DNA of 64,000 nt from contig NC_015681.1 in the NCBI RefSeq assembly GCF_000217795.1, positions 1 to 64,000 of the forward strand, written 5' to 3'. Shown here piece after piece: positions 9,647-18,659 of this stretch (positions are counted from its first letter, which is position 1; the number at the start of each line of letters is the position of its first letter). Source of the DNA: Thermodesulfatator indicus DSM 15286 (GTDB taxonomy: Bacteria; Desulfobacterota; Thermodesulfobacteria; Thermodesulfobacteriales; Thermodesulfatatoraceae). The notes under the pieces were generated by a model. The model searched no databases and was not told where the DNA came from. It was given only the letters and a program-made list of their open reading frames with translations. A program made the translations under genes and the position numbers.

Positions 9647-9871
9647 ATGAGGGAAGAAGTAGAAAAAGCCCTTCAGAAAGTGCGTCCTATGCTTCAGGCA
9701 GACGGCGGAGATGTTGAGCTAGTAGAAGTAACTGAAGATGGCATTGTAAAGTTGCGTCTTCAAGGTGCCTGTAAAGGCTGCCCTATGTCTACTTACACTT
9801 TAAAAATGGGAATCGAACGCTTTCTTAAAAAAGAAGTCCCTGAAGTTAAAGCCGTAGAAGAAGTTTCTTAG
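9647..9871 (+). CDS. NifU C-terminal-like iron-sulfur scaffold (Nfu)
   Basis: A 74-residue protein made only of the Nfu domain, which carries Fe-S clusters to apo-proteins. The motif is [12 protein letters not shown], giving the family CxxC. The region before it ([11 protein letters not shown]) is also typical. The start ATG has a strong AAAGGAGG site. It is the first gene of a compact same-strand run that continues to 15639. The length fits stand-alone Nfu proteins. I have not given a symbol because several small Nfu types exist. Confidence 0.93.
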   Translation: MREEVEKALQKVRPMLQADGGDVELVEVTEDGIVKLRLQGACKGCPMSTYTLKMGIERFLKKEVPEVKAVEEVS

Positions 9872-9884
9872 GAGGATTATTTAT

Positions 9885-10157
9885 ATGGCCAGAGTCACAG
9901 TAGAAGATTGCTTACGCCAGGAACCCAGACGTTTTCGCTTAATACACCTGACTATCAGAAGGGTAAAACAGCTTCGTAAGGGAGCTAAGCCTTTAATAGA
10001 GTGCAACAATAAGGAAATTGTTTGTGCTCTTAGGGAAATAGCTGCTGGTAAAGTAAACTGGGAAAACATCGATCAATTAGAAAAAGAAACGGAAGAACTC
10101 TCACTAGGAGAATTCCTAGACCTTGCAAAATTAGCTGAAGAAAAAGCCAAGTCGTGA
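9885..10157 (+). CDS. rpoZ: RNA polymerase omega subunit
   Basis: A 90-residue omega subunit that helps assemble and stabilise RNA polymerase. The N-terminus [10 protein letters not shown] and the phrase [16 protein letters not shown] are the usual RpoZ landmarks. The middle [18 protein letters not shown] matches the family helix region. The start ATG follows GGAGGA. The stop overlaps the start of dnaJ (GTGA), which points to coupled translation. The acidic C-terminal tail is variable in the family. Confidence 0.9.
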   Translation: MARVTVEDCLRQEPRRFRLIHLTIRRVKQLRKGAKPLIECNNKEIVCALREIAAGKVNWENIDQLEKETEELSLGEFLDLAKLAEEKAKS

Positions 10158-11260
10158 GAGAAAAAGACTATTACCAAATTTTAGGTGTATCGCGTAACGC
10201 CTCGCAAGAAGAGATAAAGAAGGCGTATCGTCGTCTTGCACGCCAGTATCATCCTGACCTTCACCCTGGAGACAAAGAAGCAGAGGAACGTTTTAAAGAA
10301 ATCTCCGAAGCTTACGAAGTTCTTTCTGACCCGGAAAAACGGGCTATATACGACGCACGGGGCTGGCGTGGTCTTCATGAAAGGGGCTATGAAGGCTTCA
10401 CTGATGTTGACGACATTTTTAGCACTTTTTCTGACCTCTTTGAAGAATTTTTCGGCATAAGGTTTGGCGGAGGCCCAAGCAGAGAACGCCGTCCAAGAAG
10501 AGGGGCTGATCTCTCTTATGAAGTTACGGTTACCCTTGAAGATGTCTATTTTGGTCGAGAAATCCCTATAGAAATTGAACGCTATGAAAATTGTAGCGCC
10601 TGTCAGGGCACAGGCCTTGCACCTGGCGCTACTCCCCAATATTGTCCCACCTGTAAAGGGAAAGGCTATGTTGTTCACTCTGAAGGTTTCTTTAGGCTCT
10701 CTACCACCTGCCCTACGTGTCACGGAGCAGGCACTTTAATTACTGATCCTTGCCCAGCCTGTAAAGGCAAAGGGCGGATGCGTAAAAAGAAAAAGCTTTC
10801 GGTAAAAATTCCTCCTGGGATAGAAGACGGGTCTATTATAAAGGTAACAGGAGAAGGGGAAGCTGGCCTTATGGGCGGCCCCCCTGGTGACCTCTATTTA
10901 AAAGTTCGCATCCTTCCACACGAAATATTTGAAAGAAAAGGAAAAGACCTTTATCTGGAAGTGCCTATATCGGTAATAGACGCTATCCTTGGAACTGAAA
11001 TCGAAGTCCCTACCATGGAAGAAGAGGTCAAGGTAAAAGTTCCTCCTGGTATCCAGCCTAATGAAAGCCTGGCCATAGAAGATAAAGGGCTTCTTGACTG
11101 GCGCACTAAAAAAAGAGGAAATCTTATTTTAAACTTCAAAGTAGAAATACCTAAAGACCTTACTCCCAGACAGATTGAGCTTCTTAAAGAATTTCAAGAA
11201 ATTGAAAAAGAAAAACGAGGAAATATTTTTAAGAGACTCTGGAAAGCAGTTAAAAAATGA
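10154..11260 (+). CDS. dnaJ: Chaperone DnaJ with zinc-finger domain
   Basis: A 368-residue type I J-protein that delivers clients to DnaK. The J domain (1-70) has the catalytic HPD tripeptide in [11 protein letters not shown] linker rich in Phe and Gly follows. Four CxxCxGxG repeats ([32 protein letters not shown]) make the two zinc sites at about 145-210. Two beta-rich substrate-binding domains complete it. The GTG start overlaps the rpoZ stop, and the end overlaps moaC by ATGA. No dnaK or grpE lies in the window. It could be a second DnaJ of the genome rather than the main one. Confidence 0.93.
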   Translation: MREKDYYQILGVSRNASQEEIKKAYRRLARQYHPDLHPGDKEAEERFKEISEAYEVLSDPEKRAIYDARGWRGLHERGYEGFTDVDDIFSTFSDLFEEFFGIRFGGGPSRERRPRRGADLSYEVTVTLEDVYFGREIPIEIERYENCSACQGTGLAPGATPQYCPTCKGKGYVVHSEGFFRLSTTCPTCHGAGTLITDPCPACKGKGRMRKKKKLSVKIPPGIEDGSIIKVTGEGEAGLMGGPPGDLYLKVRILPHEIFERKGKDLYLEVPISVIDAILGTEIEVPTMEEEVKVKVPPGIQPNESLAIEDKGLLDWRTKKRGNLILNFKVEIPKDLTPRQIELLKEFQEIEKEKRGNIFKRLWKAVKK

Positions 11261-11733
11261 GCAAATTTACCCATTTAACAGAAGATGGACAGGCCCAGAT
11301 GGTAGATGTTTCTCAAAAGGTACCTACTGCCCGAGAAGCTGTAGCTAGAGGGAAAATAGTCCTTGGAGAAAAAGTCTTTCAAGCAGTAGTTGATAAAAAC
11401 ATCCCTAAGGGAGATCTCTTTGCCACCGCCAGGATTGCAGGTATTCTTGCCGCTAAAAAAACAGCAGACCTTATCCCCCTTTGCCACCCTTTACCGCTAA
11501 CCAAAGTCGAAGTTGACTTTTCTCTTTCCCCAGAAGATAAGAGTCTCTCTATAGAGGCTCGCGCCAAAACTGTAGCCCAAACAGGTGTTGAGATGGAAGC
11601 CCTAACCGCCGTAAGTGTAGCTGCTCTTACCATATATGACATGTGTAAAGGCATAGATAAAGGCATGCGCATTACGGATATCCGGCTAGTCAAAAAAACC
11701 GGGGGTAAAAGCGGCACTTTAATACTGGAATAA
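11257..11733 (+). CDS. moaC: Cyclic pyranopterin monophosphate synthase MoaC
   Basis: MoaC rearranges the GTP-derived intermediate to cyclic pyranopterin monophosphate in molybdenum/tungsten cofactor synthesis. At 158 residues it is full length. Family motifs are seen in order: [16 protein letters not shown] at the N-terminus, then [15 protein letters not shown], then [20 protein letters not shown] and [14 protein letters not shown]. The start ATG overlaps the dnaJ stop (ATGA). No moaA or moaE lies in the window. Confidence 0.95.
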   Translation: MSKFTHLTEDGQAQMVDVSQKVPTAREAVARGKIVLGEKVFQAVVDKNIPKGDLFATARIAGILAAKKTADLIPLCHPLPLTKVEVDFSLSPEDKSLSIEARAKTVAQTGVEMEALTAVSVAALTIYDMCKGIDKGMRITDIRLVKKTGGKSGTLILE

Positions 11734-11744
11734 GAGGAGGATTT

Positions 11745-12107
11745 ATGGATCCTGAAAAACTTGAATATTTTCGGAAGTTACTCCTGGAAAAACGGGAAAG
11801 ACTTATTAGAGAAGCCCTTAAGACCGTTGGCGAACTGGTAGAAAACCCCGAAAGGCTTCCTGACCCTACAGACCAGGCCACTTTTGAAAGTGACAAAGGA
11901 TTTGAACTAAGAATACGAGATAGAGAACGCAAACTGATAAAAAAGATAGATAAAGCCTTAAAACGAATCGAAGAGGGAACTTATGGTATCTGTGAGGCAT
12001 GTGGTGAAGACATTGATGAAAAAAGGCTAAAAGCCCGTCCTGAAGCCTCTTTATGCATTCATTGTAAAAGAGAACAAGAAAGACTTGAAAAGCTGCGCGG
12101 TGATTGA
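11745..12107 (+). CDS. DksA/TraR-type zinc-finger protein
   Basis: A 120-residue member of the DksA/TraR family, whose members bind the RNA polymerase secondary channel or act as small regulators. The N-terminal half is a coiled-coil helix pair. The C-terminus holds a four-cysteine zinc site, YGICEACGEDID followed by LCIHCKREQE. The length and layout resemble the short DksA-like proteins of non-enteric bacteria. The start follows GAGGAGG and the stop overlaps the next gene (TGATG). Whether it answers ppGpp cannot be told from the sequence. Confidence 0.88.
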   Translation: MDPEKLEYFRKLLLEKRERLIREALKTVGELVENPERLPDPTDQATFESDKGFELRIRDRERKLIKKIDKALKRIEEGTYGICEACGEDIDEKRLKARPEASLCIHCKREQERLEKLRGD

Positions 12108-14233
12108 TGCTTTATATAGCCTTTTTATGGCACATGCATCAGCCCTTCTATCTTGACTGGGAGAAGGGCTCGCTTGCTCTTCCCTGGGTAAGGCTACATG
12201 CTGTAAAAGCCTATTTTGACCTACCCTACTTGCTTGCTAAATACCCTCAAGTCAAAAACAATTTTAATTTGGTACCAAGCTTACTTCTTCAATTACGCCA
12301 TTATGAAGAAGGAAAAACTGATATTTTTCTCGAACTCTCTCGTAAACCCGCGAGCGAATTATCACCTGAAGAAAAAGCCTTTCTTTTGAAATACTTTTTT
12401 AGCTGTCATTGGGAAACACATATTTATCCTTTCCCTCGCTATCATGAACTCCTGGCTTTACGCGGTGGAGATCGGCCTCAAGATATAGAAAGGGCCCTTG
12501 ATGAATTTTCGAACCAGGATTTTCTTGATCTTCAGGTATGGTTTAATCTCACCTGGATTGGCTTTGGACACCGAAGTGAACCTTTGATTAAGGAACTTTT
12601 AGCCAAAGAAAGGCTTTTTACCGAAGAAGAAAAAAATTTGCTCCTTGATCTTCACATCGAAGTTATAAAAAAAATAATACCTCTTTATAAAGAACTACAG
12701 GAGAAAGGCCAGATAGAAATATCTACCTCTCCTTTTTTTCACCCTATTCTTCCTCTTCTTATCGACTCCGATATGGCCAGACGGAATCTTCCCCACGCTC
12801 CCTTACCTCCCCGCTTTAACTATCCAGATGATGCCGCTTTTCAAGTTGAAAAAGCTTTGGAATACCACCAGGAACTATTTGACAAAAAACCAAAAGGACT
12901 GTGGCCATCAGAAGGCTCTGTTTGCCCTGAACTTATTCCTATAGTGGCCCAAGCTGGCCTTTCCTGGATGGCTACTGACGAAGAAATATTATACAAAAGC
13001 CTTTGGCGCCATGGCCCAGCAGTTCTTATGAAACCTTATTTAGCCACCCATGAGAACTCTCAAATAGCTATGGTATTTCGCCACCACGGCCTATCAGACC
13101 GTATCGGCTTTGTTTATCGCACCCTTACCCCTGAAGACGCAGTCTCAGACCTTATTAACACTGCCAAAGGACTGGCTAGAGAAAGTGGACTTGAAAATCC
13201 TCTGCTAACCTTGATTTTAGATGGAGAAAACCCCTGGGAATATTATGCCGATGGCGGTGAAGGCTTTTTATCAGCTCTTTTTGAAAAAATAACCAGCGAC
13301 CCGGAAATAGCCTCTGTCACCATAAGCGAGTATCTTGATAAGTTTCCTCCTCAAGAAGAGATAACCAATCTTTACACTGGCTCCTGGATAAACGCCAACT
13401 TTGATATCTGGATAGGCCACGAGGAAGAAAATCAGGCCTGGGAACTTCTTGGCCGTACTAGAAGAGTATTGAATAGCTTAAAAGAAGTCCCTGAAAAAGC
13501 CCGTCAGGCGATAATGGCTGCAGAAGGAAGTGATTGGTTCTGGTGGTATGGGGATCATTTTACCAGCCTTTTTGACGCCGAATTTGACCGTTTGTTCAGG
13601 GGGCATTTACAAGAAGTATTTAAGGCATTAGGAAAGGAGCCTATTGTTGATCTATTTTATCCAGTAAGAAAACCTAAACCCATTGAACCAGAAGAAATTC
13701 CTGTAGCTTTTATAAAACCAGTGATTGATGGCCGGGAAACCTTCTTTTTTGAATGGATTGGAGCCGGCCGTTTTCTCCCTTCTACCGCTGGAGAGGCTAT
13801 GTATCTTGGTGAAAGTCTTGTTGTTGCCCTATATTTTGGCTTTGATCTTACTAATTTTTATTTAAGGCTTGATTTTAAAGACAAAATATTTGATCATTTA
13901 CCTGAAGATTTGCAGACTATAGTTACTTTTTCAGGTTCTAAACATAAAACTCAAATTATGTTTAAACCCAAAGCTAAAGACATAACAAAAACTCTTATTC
14001 TCGTTAAAGGACCATTTCGTCTTTACGGAAAAGATGTTGGAGAAATCGCTTTAGACCGAATATTAGAATTAGCAGTCTCTTTTGAAAATCTCGGTTTTGT
14101 AGTAGGAGAAAAAGTAAATTTCCATTTGGAATTTTTAGAAAATAGTTTAATTCGTGAAAGAATTCCAAGAACAGGGAACCTTTTGTTTACTGTTCCGGAC
14201 GAAAATTTTGAACAAGAAATGTGGTTAGCCTAA
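12107..14233 (+). CDS. Glycoside hydrolase family 57 (amylopullulanase-like)
   Basis: A 708-residue GH57 enzyme acting on alpha-glucans such as glycogen or starch. The N-terminus has the family start FLWHMHQPFY and then LPWVRLHAVKAY. GLWPSEGSVCPE contains the probable nucleophile Glu269. LILDGENPWEYY contains the probable acid/base Asp372. This is the same pair of motifs as in amylopullulanase-type members. A beta-rich C-terminal domain follows (from about 535). No signal peptide is visible, so a cytoplasmic role in glycogen turnover is likely. The start ATG overlaps the previous stop. The neighbour galT supports a role in sugar phosphate and glucan metabolism. Confidence 0.88.
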   Translation: MLYIAFLWHMHQPFYLDWEKGSLALPWVRLHAVKAYFDLPYLLAKYPQVKNNFNLVPSLLLQLRHYEEGKTDIFLELSRKPASELSPEEKAFLLKYFFSCHWETHIYPFPRYHELLALRGGDRPQDIERALDEFSNQDFLDLQVWFNLTWIGFGHRSEPLIKELLAKERLFTEEEKNLLLDLHIEVIKKIIPLYKELQEKGQIEISTSPFFHPILPLLIDSDMARRNLPHAPLPPRFNYPDDAAFQVEKALEYHQELFDKKPKGLWPSEGSVCPELIPIVAQAGLSWMATDEEILYKSLWRHGPAVLMKPYLATHENSQIAMVFRHHGLSDRIGFVYRTLTPEDAVSDLINTAKGLARESGLENPLLTLILDGENPWEYYADGGEGFLSALFEKITSDPEIASVTISEYLDKFPPQEEITNLYTGSWINANFDIWIGHEEENQAWELLGRTRRVLNSLKEVPEKARQAIMAAEGSDWFWWYGDHFTSLFDAEFDRLFRGHLQEVFKALGKEPIVDLFYPVRKPKPIEPEEIPVAFIKPVIDGRETFFFEWIGAGRFLPSTAGEAMYLGESLVVALYFGFDLTNFYLRLDFKDKIFDHLPEDLQTIVTFSGSKHKTQIMFKPKAKDITKTLILVKGPFRLYGKDVGEIALDRILELAVSFENLGFVVGEKVNFHLEFLENSLIRERIPRTGNLLFTVPDENFEQEMWLA

Positions 14234-14248
14234 GCTAAGGAGGCATTT

Positions 14249-15265
14249 ATGCCTGAATTAAGAAAAGACCCTGTTGTCGGCCGGTGGGTTATTATCGCTA
14301 AAGAAAGGGCCAAACGTCCCCACGATTTTATTATTCCAGAAGAAAAAACCAAAGGGGGTTTTTGCCCCCTTTGCCCGGGCCACGAATATTCTACCCCTCC
14401 AGAAGTTTTAGCCTATGGCCGCCCGCCAGAAGCACCCCCTAACAGCCCTGGCTGGACGGTAAGAGTAGTGCCTAACAAATTTCCAGCACTTCGCATTGAA
14501 GGTGAACTCTGGAAAGAAGGTGAAGGAATCTATGATAAAATGAATGGTATCGGGGCTCATGAGGTCATCATAGAAACTCCCAATCACCACGAAACACTTT
14601 CTACCATGCCTATAGATCGCTTAGTCCAAGTCTTTTGGGCCTATCGAGACCGTATGGTTGATCTCTCTAGAGACCCACGTTTTCGTTACGTTATCATATT
14701 TAAAAACCATGGCCGGGCTGCTGGAGCCTCACTTGAACATGCTCACTCACAACTTATCGCCTTACCTGTTCTTCCCCTCAGAATGAATCAAGAGCTTAGA
14801 GGCACCAAAATGTATTACGATTATAAGGAGCGTTGTATCTTTTGTGACATCGTACACCAGGAACTCAGAGACGGAAAAAGAGTAGTCTGCGAAAATCACG
14901 AGTTCGTAGCTATTTGTGCCTTTGCTCCCAGACAACCTTTTGAAATGTGGATTATTCCTAAAAAACATCATTCTGATTTCCGTACTATTGATGAAAGCCA
15001 ATTAAGGGCGCTTGCTGAGATATTCTCTGAAGTTTTAAAGCGGCTTGATACTGCTATTCCTCGTTGTCCTTACAATTTCGTTCTTCACACCGCTCCCTTG
15101 CGCGAGCCTTATCTGGAACACTACCACTGGCACTTTGAACTCTTACCCAAACTCACCCAAATAGCTGGTTTTGAATGGGGCACTGGTTTTTACATTACGC
15201 CAACGAGCCCTGAAGACGCAGCCCATTTCTTACGTGAAATAAAACTTTCTGAAGGAGGCCAATAA
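14249..15265 (+). CDS. galT: Galactose-1-phosphate uridylyltransferase (GalT family)
   Basis: A 338-residue nucleotidylyl transferase of the HIT superfamily. The active site is EHAHSQLI with His164 and His166; the latter would form the uridylyl-enzyme. A second histidine cluster, EHYHWHFELLP, lies near the C-terminus. Cysteine pairs FCPLCPGHE and CIFCDIV suggest bound zinc. Start ATG 14249 follows AAGGAGG, and the stop overlaps the receiver gene (TAATG). Next to a GH57 glucanase it could serve glycogen-derived sugars. Some thermophile members use ADP-glucose instead, so substrate identity is less sure than family. Confidence 0.87.
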   Translation: MPELRKDPVVGRWVIIAKERAKRPHDFIIPEEKTKGGFCPLCPGHEYSTPPEVLAYGRPPEAPPNSPGWTVRVVPNKFPALRIEGELWKEGEGIYDKMNGIGAHEVIIETPNHHETLSTMPIDRLVQVFWAYRDRMVDLSRDPRFRYVIIFKNHGRAAGASLEHAHSQLIALPVLPLRMNQELRGTKMYYDYKERCIFCDIVHQELRDGKRVVCENHEFVAICAFAPRQPFEMWIIPKKHHSDFRTIDESQLRALAEIFSEVLKRLDTAIPRCPYNFVLHTAPLREPYLEHYHWHFELLPKLTQIAGFEWGTGFYITPTSPEDAAHFLREIKLSEGGQ

Positions 15266-15639
15266 TGGCAGACAAACCTAAAATACTTATCGTTGACGAC
15301 GAAGAAAGTATCCACCTTCTTTATAGAGAGGAACTCTCTGAAGAAGGCTATGAAGTTATCTCTGCCTTAAATGGCCCTGAAGCCATTGAACTGGTAGATA
15401 AAGAAAATCCAGATCTGGTGGTTCTTGACATAAATATGCCTGGCATGGACGGCTTAGAAGTTTTGCGCATCATTAAGGAAAAACATCCTCGTCTTCCAGT
15501 TATTTTGTGTTCTGCTTATCCGGAATTCAAACAAGACTTGAGTTCTTGGGCCTCAGAGGATTATATCGTCAAATCTTTTGATCTTACCGAATTAAAGGAA
15601 TCTATTAAAAAGAATTTGGCTAAAACAACAGAAAACTAA
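15265..15639 (+). CDS. Single-domain response regulator (receiver only)
   Basis: A 124-residue CheY-like receiver with no output domain. Key residues are visible: the acidic pair in VDDEE near the N-terminus, the phosphoacceptor Asp in VVLDINMPGMDG, the conserved Ser in LCSAYPE, and Lys in YIVKSFD. It is translationally coupled to galT. No kinase is adjacent. A sigma-54 activator without its own receiver is encoded convergently just downstream, but a link between them is only a guess. Confidence 0.93.
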   Translation: MADKPKILIVDDEESIHLLYREELSEEGYEVISALNGPEAIELVDKENPDLVVLDINMPGMDGLEVLRIIKEKHPRLPVILCSAYPEFKQDLSSWASEDYIVKSFDLTELKESIKKNLAKTTEN

Positions 15640-15693
15640 GGCTAGCTATAACTAAACGAAATGGTCTAAAAATATGGAAGAGATTACTTCGCT

Positions 15694-16671
15694 TTAAGAT
15701 ACTTTTACTTTCTCATAATTTTTATACCAGGCAATAGTTTTGCCAAGCCCTTCTTCAAGGTCTGTTAGATCCGTCAGGTTAAGCAAATGACGGGCTTTGG
15801 AAATATCAGCCAGTGAATGGCGTACGTCTCCCGCTCGTGATGGAGCATAATTGGGTTTTATATCTACATCTATAATTCCAGCAATAATTCGATAAAGTTC
15901 GTTAATACTTATAGCTTTACCTGAAGCTATATTTATGACTTCTCCCACAGCTTTCTTATCAGCTTTACAGGCAAGAAGATTAGCCCGCACAACATCTTTA
16001 ACAAAAATAAAATCTCGGGTTTGTTCTCCATCACCAAAAATTGTAGGAGTTTCTTCTTTAAGTAAAGCGGTGATAAATTTAGGTATTACCGCCGCATACT
16101 GGGATTTTGGGTCCTGCCTGGGGCCATAGACATTAAAATATCTGAGAATTACCGTCTCAAGGCCATAAAGTTCAGGAAAAATTTTACAAAAATATTCTCC
16201 TGAAAGTTTGGTTACCGCGTAAGGTGACATGGGATTGGGAAGCATGTCTTCCCGTTTAGGCGCTGGCGTTTCTTCTTCGCTATCTCCATAAGCTGAAGAA
16301 GAACCCGCATATACGAGCCTCTTTACTCCGGTTTTGCTAGCGGCACGCAAAATATTAAGTGTACCCGTGGCATTTACATCTTGATAAGTAGCCGGGTCCT
16401 CCACCGAGGCCGGCACTGAGCCTAAAGCCGCTTCATGAAAAACGTAATCAACCCCCTTGCAGGCCTCTTCACAAAGCTTAAAATCCCTAATATCTCCCTC
16501 TATAAGAGTAAAACGAGCTTTAGCCCCAGGGATCTCTTCCACAAAAGCCAGATTTTTAGGAATACCGTTAGAAAAATTATCAAGCACTCGTACTTTATAG
16601 CCTTCACACAAAAGATATTCGGCAATATTTGAACCAATAAACCCAGCCCCGCCGGTTATCAGAAACTCCAT
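15694..16671 (-). CDS. NAD-dependent sugar-nucleotide epimerase (GalE-like)
   Basis: A 325-residue extended short-chain dehydrogenase. The NAD-binding motif GGAGFIGSNIAEYL is at the N-terminus. The catalytic region has YAGSSSAYGD and SPYAVTKLSGEYF, giving the Ser/Tyr/Lys triad. RYFNVYGPRQDP and TRDFIFVKDVV are typical of UDP-glucose, UDP-glucuronate and UDP-GlcNAc epimerases. Exact specificity cannot be fixed by eye. It starts 2 bases after the stop of the sigma-54 activator, so they form one operon. Nearness to galT makes UDP-glucose/galactose exchange possible. Confidence 0.87.
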   Translation of the reverse strand: MEFLITGGAGFIGSNIAEYLLCEGYKVRVLDNFSNGIPKNLAFVEEIPGAKARFTLIEGDIRDFKLCEEACKGVDYVFHEAALGSVPASVEDPATYQDVNATGTLNILRAASKTGVKRLVYAGSSSAYGDSEEETPAPKREDMLPNPMSPYAVTKLSGEYFCKIFPELYGLETVILRYFNVYGPRQDPKSQYAAVIPKFITALLKEETPTIFGDGEQTRDFIFVKDVVRANLLACKADKKAVGEVINIASGKAISINELYRIIAGIIDVDIKPNYAPSRAGDVRHSLADISKARHLLNLTDLTDLEEGLGKTIAWYKNYEKVKVS

Positions 16672-16673
16672 AT

Positions 16674-17726
16674 TTATAACCCCATCTCTTCGAATTCTCT
16701 AAGTTTATAAAGAAGCGCCTTATAAGAGATCCCCAAAAGCGCTGCGGCCTGCTTTTTATTGCCATCGGTTTGCCTGAGGACCATATCAATTATCTTTTTT
16801 TCCACCAGAGCCAGCACTCGCTTTTTTACATCTTTTAGGCAGATCTTTCCCTGTTCTGCTTTAGCCAGCTCTAAAGCAATACGTTTGGCAAATTGTTCAT
16901 TTTCTGTCTCCAAGATATCTTCTGGATCTAAAATTTTTAAAAAGCGCTTTATCTCTATTTCAACTTCTTCAAAGTCTCTTAAAACCACCAGTCGTTTGAT
17001 GTAGTTTTCAAGCTCACGGACATTCCCTGGCCAGCTGTATTTAAGAAAGAGTTCTAGTAAGCTAGAAGGAATTTTGAAATCTGTGACATTATATTTGCGG
17101 CCATAAAGATTAGCGAAATAGTCACATAGTAAAGGTATGTCTTCTTTTCTTTCTCTAAGGGGAGGGATATAAATTTTTATGACACTTAAACGATAGTAAA
17201 GATCTTGCCTAAAAGAACCTTTTTCTACGTCTTTTTCTAGATCATGGTTAGTAGCTGTAATAACCCAAACATCAACTTTTATGTCTTTTTTACCGCCCAA
17301 GCGGCAAAACTCTTGGTCCTGGAGGACCTGAAGAAGTTTTGATTGAAGGGAGAGAGGCATGTCTCCAATTTCGTCAAGAAAAATTACCCCGCCATTTGCC
17401 TGTTCAAAACGACCAGGCTTTGCCCTTTCTGCTCCGGTAAAGGCCCCTTTTTCATAACCGAAAAGCTCGCTTTCCAAAAGTTCTTCGGGAATAGCAGCGC
17501 AATTAACCTTAACAAAAGGTCCTCGGGAACGATAAGAGCAGGCATATAAAGTTCTTGCCACCACCTCCTTGCCGACTCCGCTTTCTCCATATATAACAAC
17601 ATTTAAATCAGTATCAGCTACTTGGAGGATAAGATTCTTTATGCGCTTAATAGCAGGACTTTGGCCAACTATATTTCTTAATGGGCCTTCAAGATGTTTA
17701 TCTTGTTCAGTAGCTAGTGCATTCAC
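16674..17726 (-). CDS. Sigma-54 dependent activator lacking a receiver domain
   Basis: A 350-residue enhancer-binding protein. The AAA+ domain has Walker A GESGVGKE, the sigma-54 contact loop ELFGYEKGAFTGA, Walker B GGVIFLDEIGD, and LYYRLSVIKIYIPPLRER. SWPGNVRELEN follows. The C-terminal Fis-type helix-turn-helix reads NKKQAAALLGISYKALLYKL. The N-terminus is only about 20 residues, so there is no receiver, GAF or PAS input domain. The protein must be controlled in some other way. The start ATG follows TGGAG. The downstream gene is the epimerase, and the two may be co-regulated. Confidence 0.94.
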   Translation of the reverse strand: MNALATEQDKHLEGPLRNIVGQSPAIKRIKNLILQVADTDLNVVIYGESGVGKEVVARTLYACSYRSRGPFVKVNCAAIPEELLESELFGYEKGAFTGAERAKPGRFEQANGGVIFLDEIGDMPLSLQSKLLQVLQDQEFCRLGGKKDIKVDVWVITATNHDLEKDVEKGSFRQDLYYRLSVIKIYIPPLRERKEDIPLLCDYFANLYGRKYNVTDFKIPSSLLELFLKYSWPGNVRELENYIKRLVVLRDFEEVEIEIKRFLKILDPEDILETENEQFAKRIALELAKAEQGKICLKDVKKRVLALVEKKIIDMVLRQTDGNKKQAAALLGISYKALLYKLREFEEMGL

Positions 17727-17797
17727 TCCAGATACCCGATTTTTAAAATAGTGCTTTTATTATAAAGGACAATTAAAATTTTAAGCAAGGGAGTGTT

Positions 17798-18658
17798 ATG
17801 AAAAATTTAATTAGTAACTCTAATCCATCTTATCGGCAAAAAATAGAAAAAGCTAAGGATTTTTTGGCTCAAAAATTTCCTTTTTTTCCTAAAGTAGTCA
17901 TTGTTTTGGGCACAGGGCTTTCGGGCGTGGCCGAGGAAATGGAAAAAGACCTGGTTATTCCTTATGCAGAAATTCCCTACTTCCCACGTTCCACAGTAGA
18001 AAGCCATAAAGGAAATTTAATTTTGGGTCGGCTCTCAGACCTTGAAATAGCGGTTTTTCAGGGAAGATTTCACTTTTACGAAGGCTATTCTACCAAAGAA
18101 ATTACTTTTCCCTTAAGAGTACTAACTCTCCTTGGGGCAAAACTCTTGATTATTTCAAACGCCGCAGGAGGCCTTGATTTATCTTTTAAACCAGGTGATT
18201 TGATGCTTATAGCCGACCACATTAATTTTATTCCCGAAAATCCTTTAAGGGGAGAAAATTACGAAGATTGGGGGCCGCGTTTCCCAGACCTCTCTGAGGC
18301 CTATAGCAAACGATTGCGGCACCTGGTCAAAGCGGTAGCTGAGGGTAAAATAGACTTACAAGAAGGTGTTTATGTAGCTGTCCCTGGCCCAAGCCTTGAA
18401 ACTCCCGCAGAAACGCGTTTTTTACGTTTGATAGGGGCTGACGCCGTAGGCATGTCCACGGTGCCTGAGGTCATTGTGGCCAAACACGCTGGCCTTGAAG
18501 TGCTTGGCCTTTCTGTTATTGCCAACGTTAACGACCCGGATAATTTTCAACCCATTCTTCTGGAAGACGTCATTGCCAACGCCCAAAAGGCCGAAAAGAA
18601 AATGCTTTTTCTAATAAAAGAATTTTTAAATTTCCTTCCCAAGGATTGGCTGGAATAA
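17798..18658 (+). CDS. Purine nucleoside phosphorylase
   Basis: A 286-residue enzyme of the trimeric purine nucleoside phosphorylase family, which cleaves purine nucleosides with phosphate. Landmarks: VIVLGTGLSGVA, the phosphate-site ESHKGNLILG, FQGRFHFYEGYS, LIISNAAGGLD, DHINFIPENPLRGEN and PGPSLETPAETRFLR, then GADAVGMSTVPEVIVAKHAGL. SVIANVNDPDN lies in the purine-specificity region. The start ATG follows AAGGGAG. Only one base separates it from the RNase G gene. A methylthioadenosine phosphorylase role is less likely but not ruled out. Confidence 0.88.
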   Translation: MKNLISNSNPSYRQKIEKAKDFLAQKFPFFPKVVIVLGTGLSGVAEEMEKDLVIPYAEIPYFPRSTVESHKGNLILGRLSDLEIAVFQGRFHFYEGYSTKEITFPLRVLTLLGAKLLIISNAAGGLDLSFKPGDLMLIADHINFIPENPLRGENYEDWGPRFPDLSEAYSKRLRHLVKAVAEGKIDLQEGVYVAVPGPSLETPAETRFLRLIGADAVGMSTVPEVIVAKHAGLEVLGLSVIANVNDPDNFQPILLEDVIANAQKAEKKMLFLIKEFLNFLPKDWLE

Positions 18659-18659
18659 A

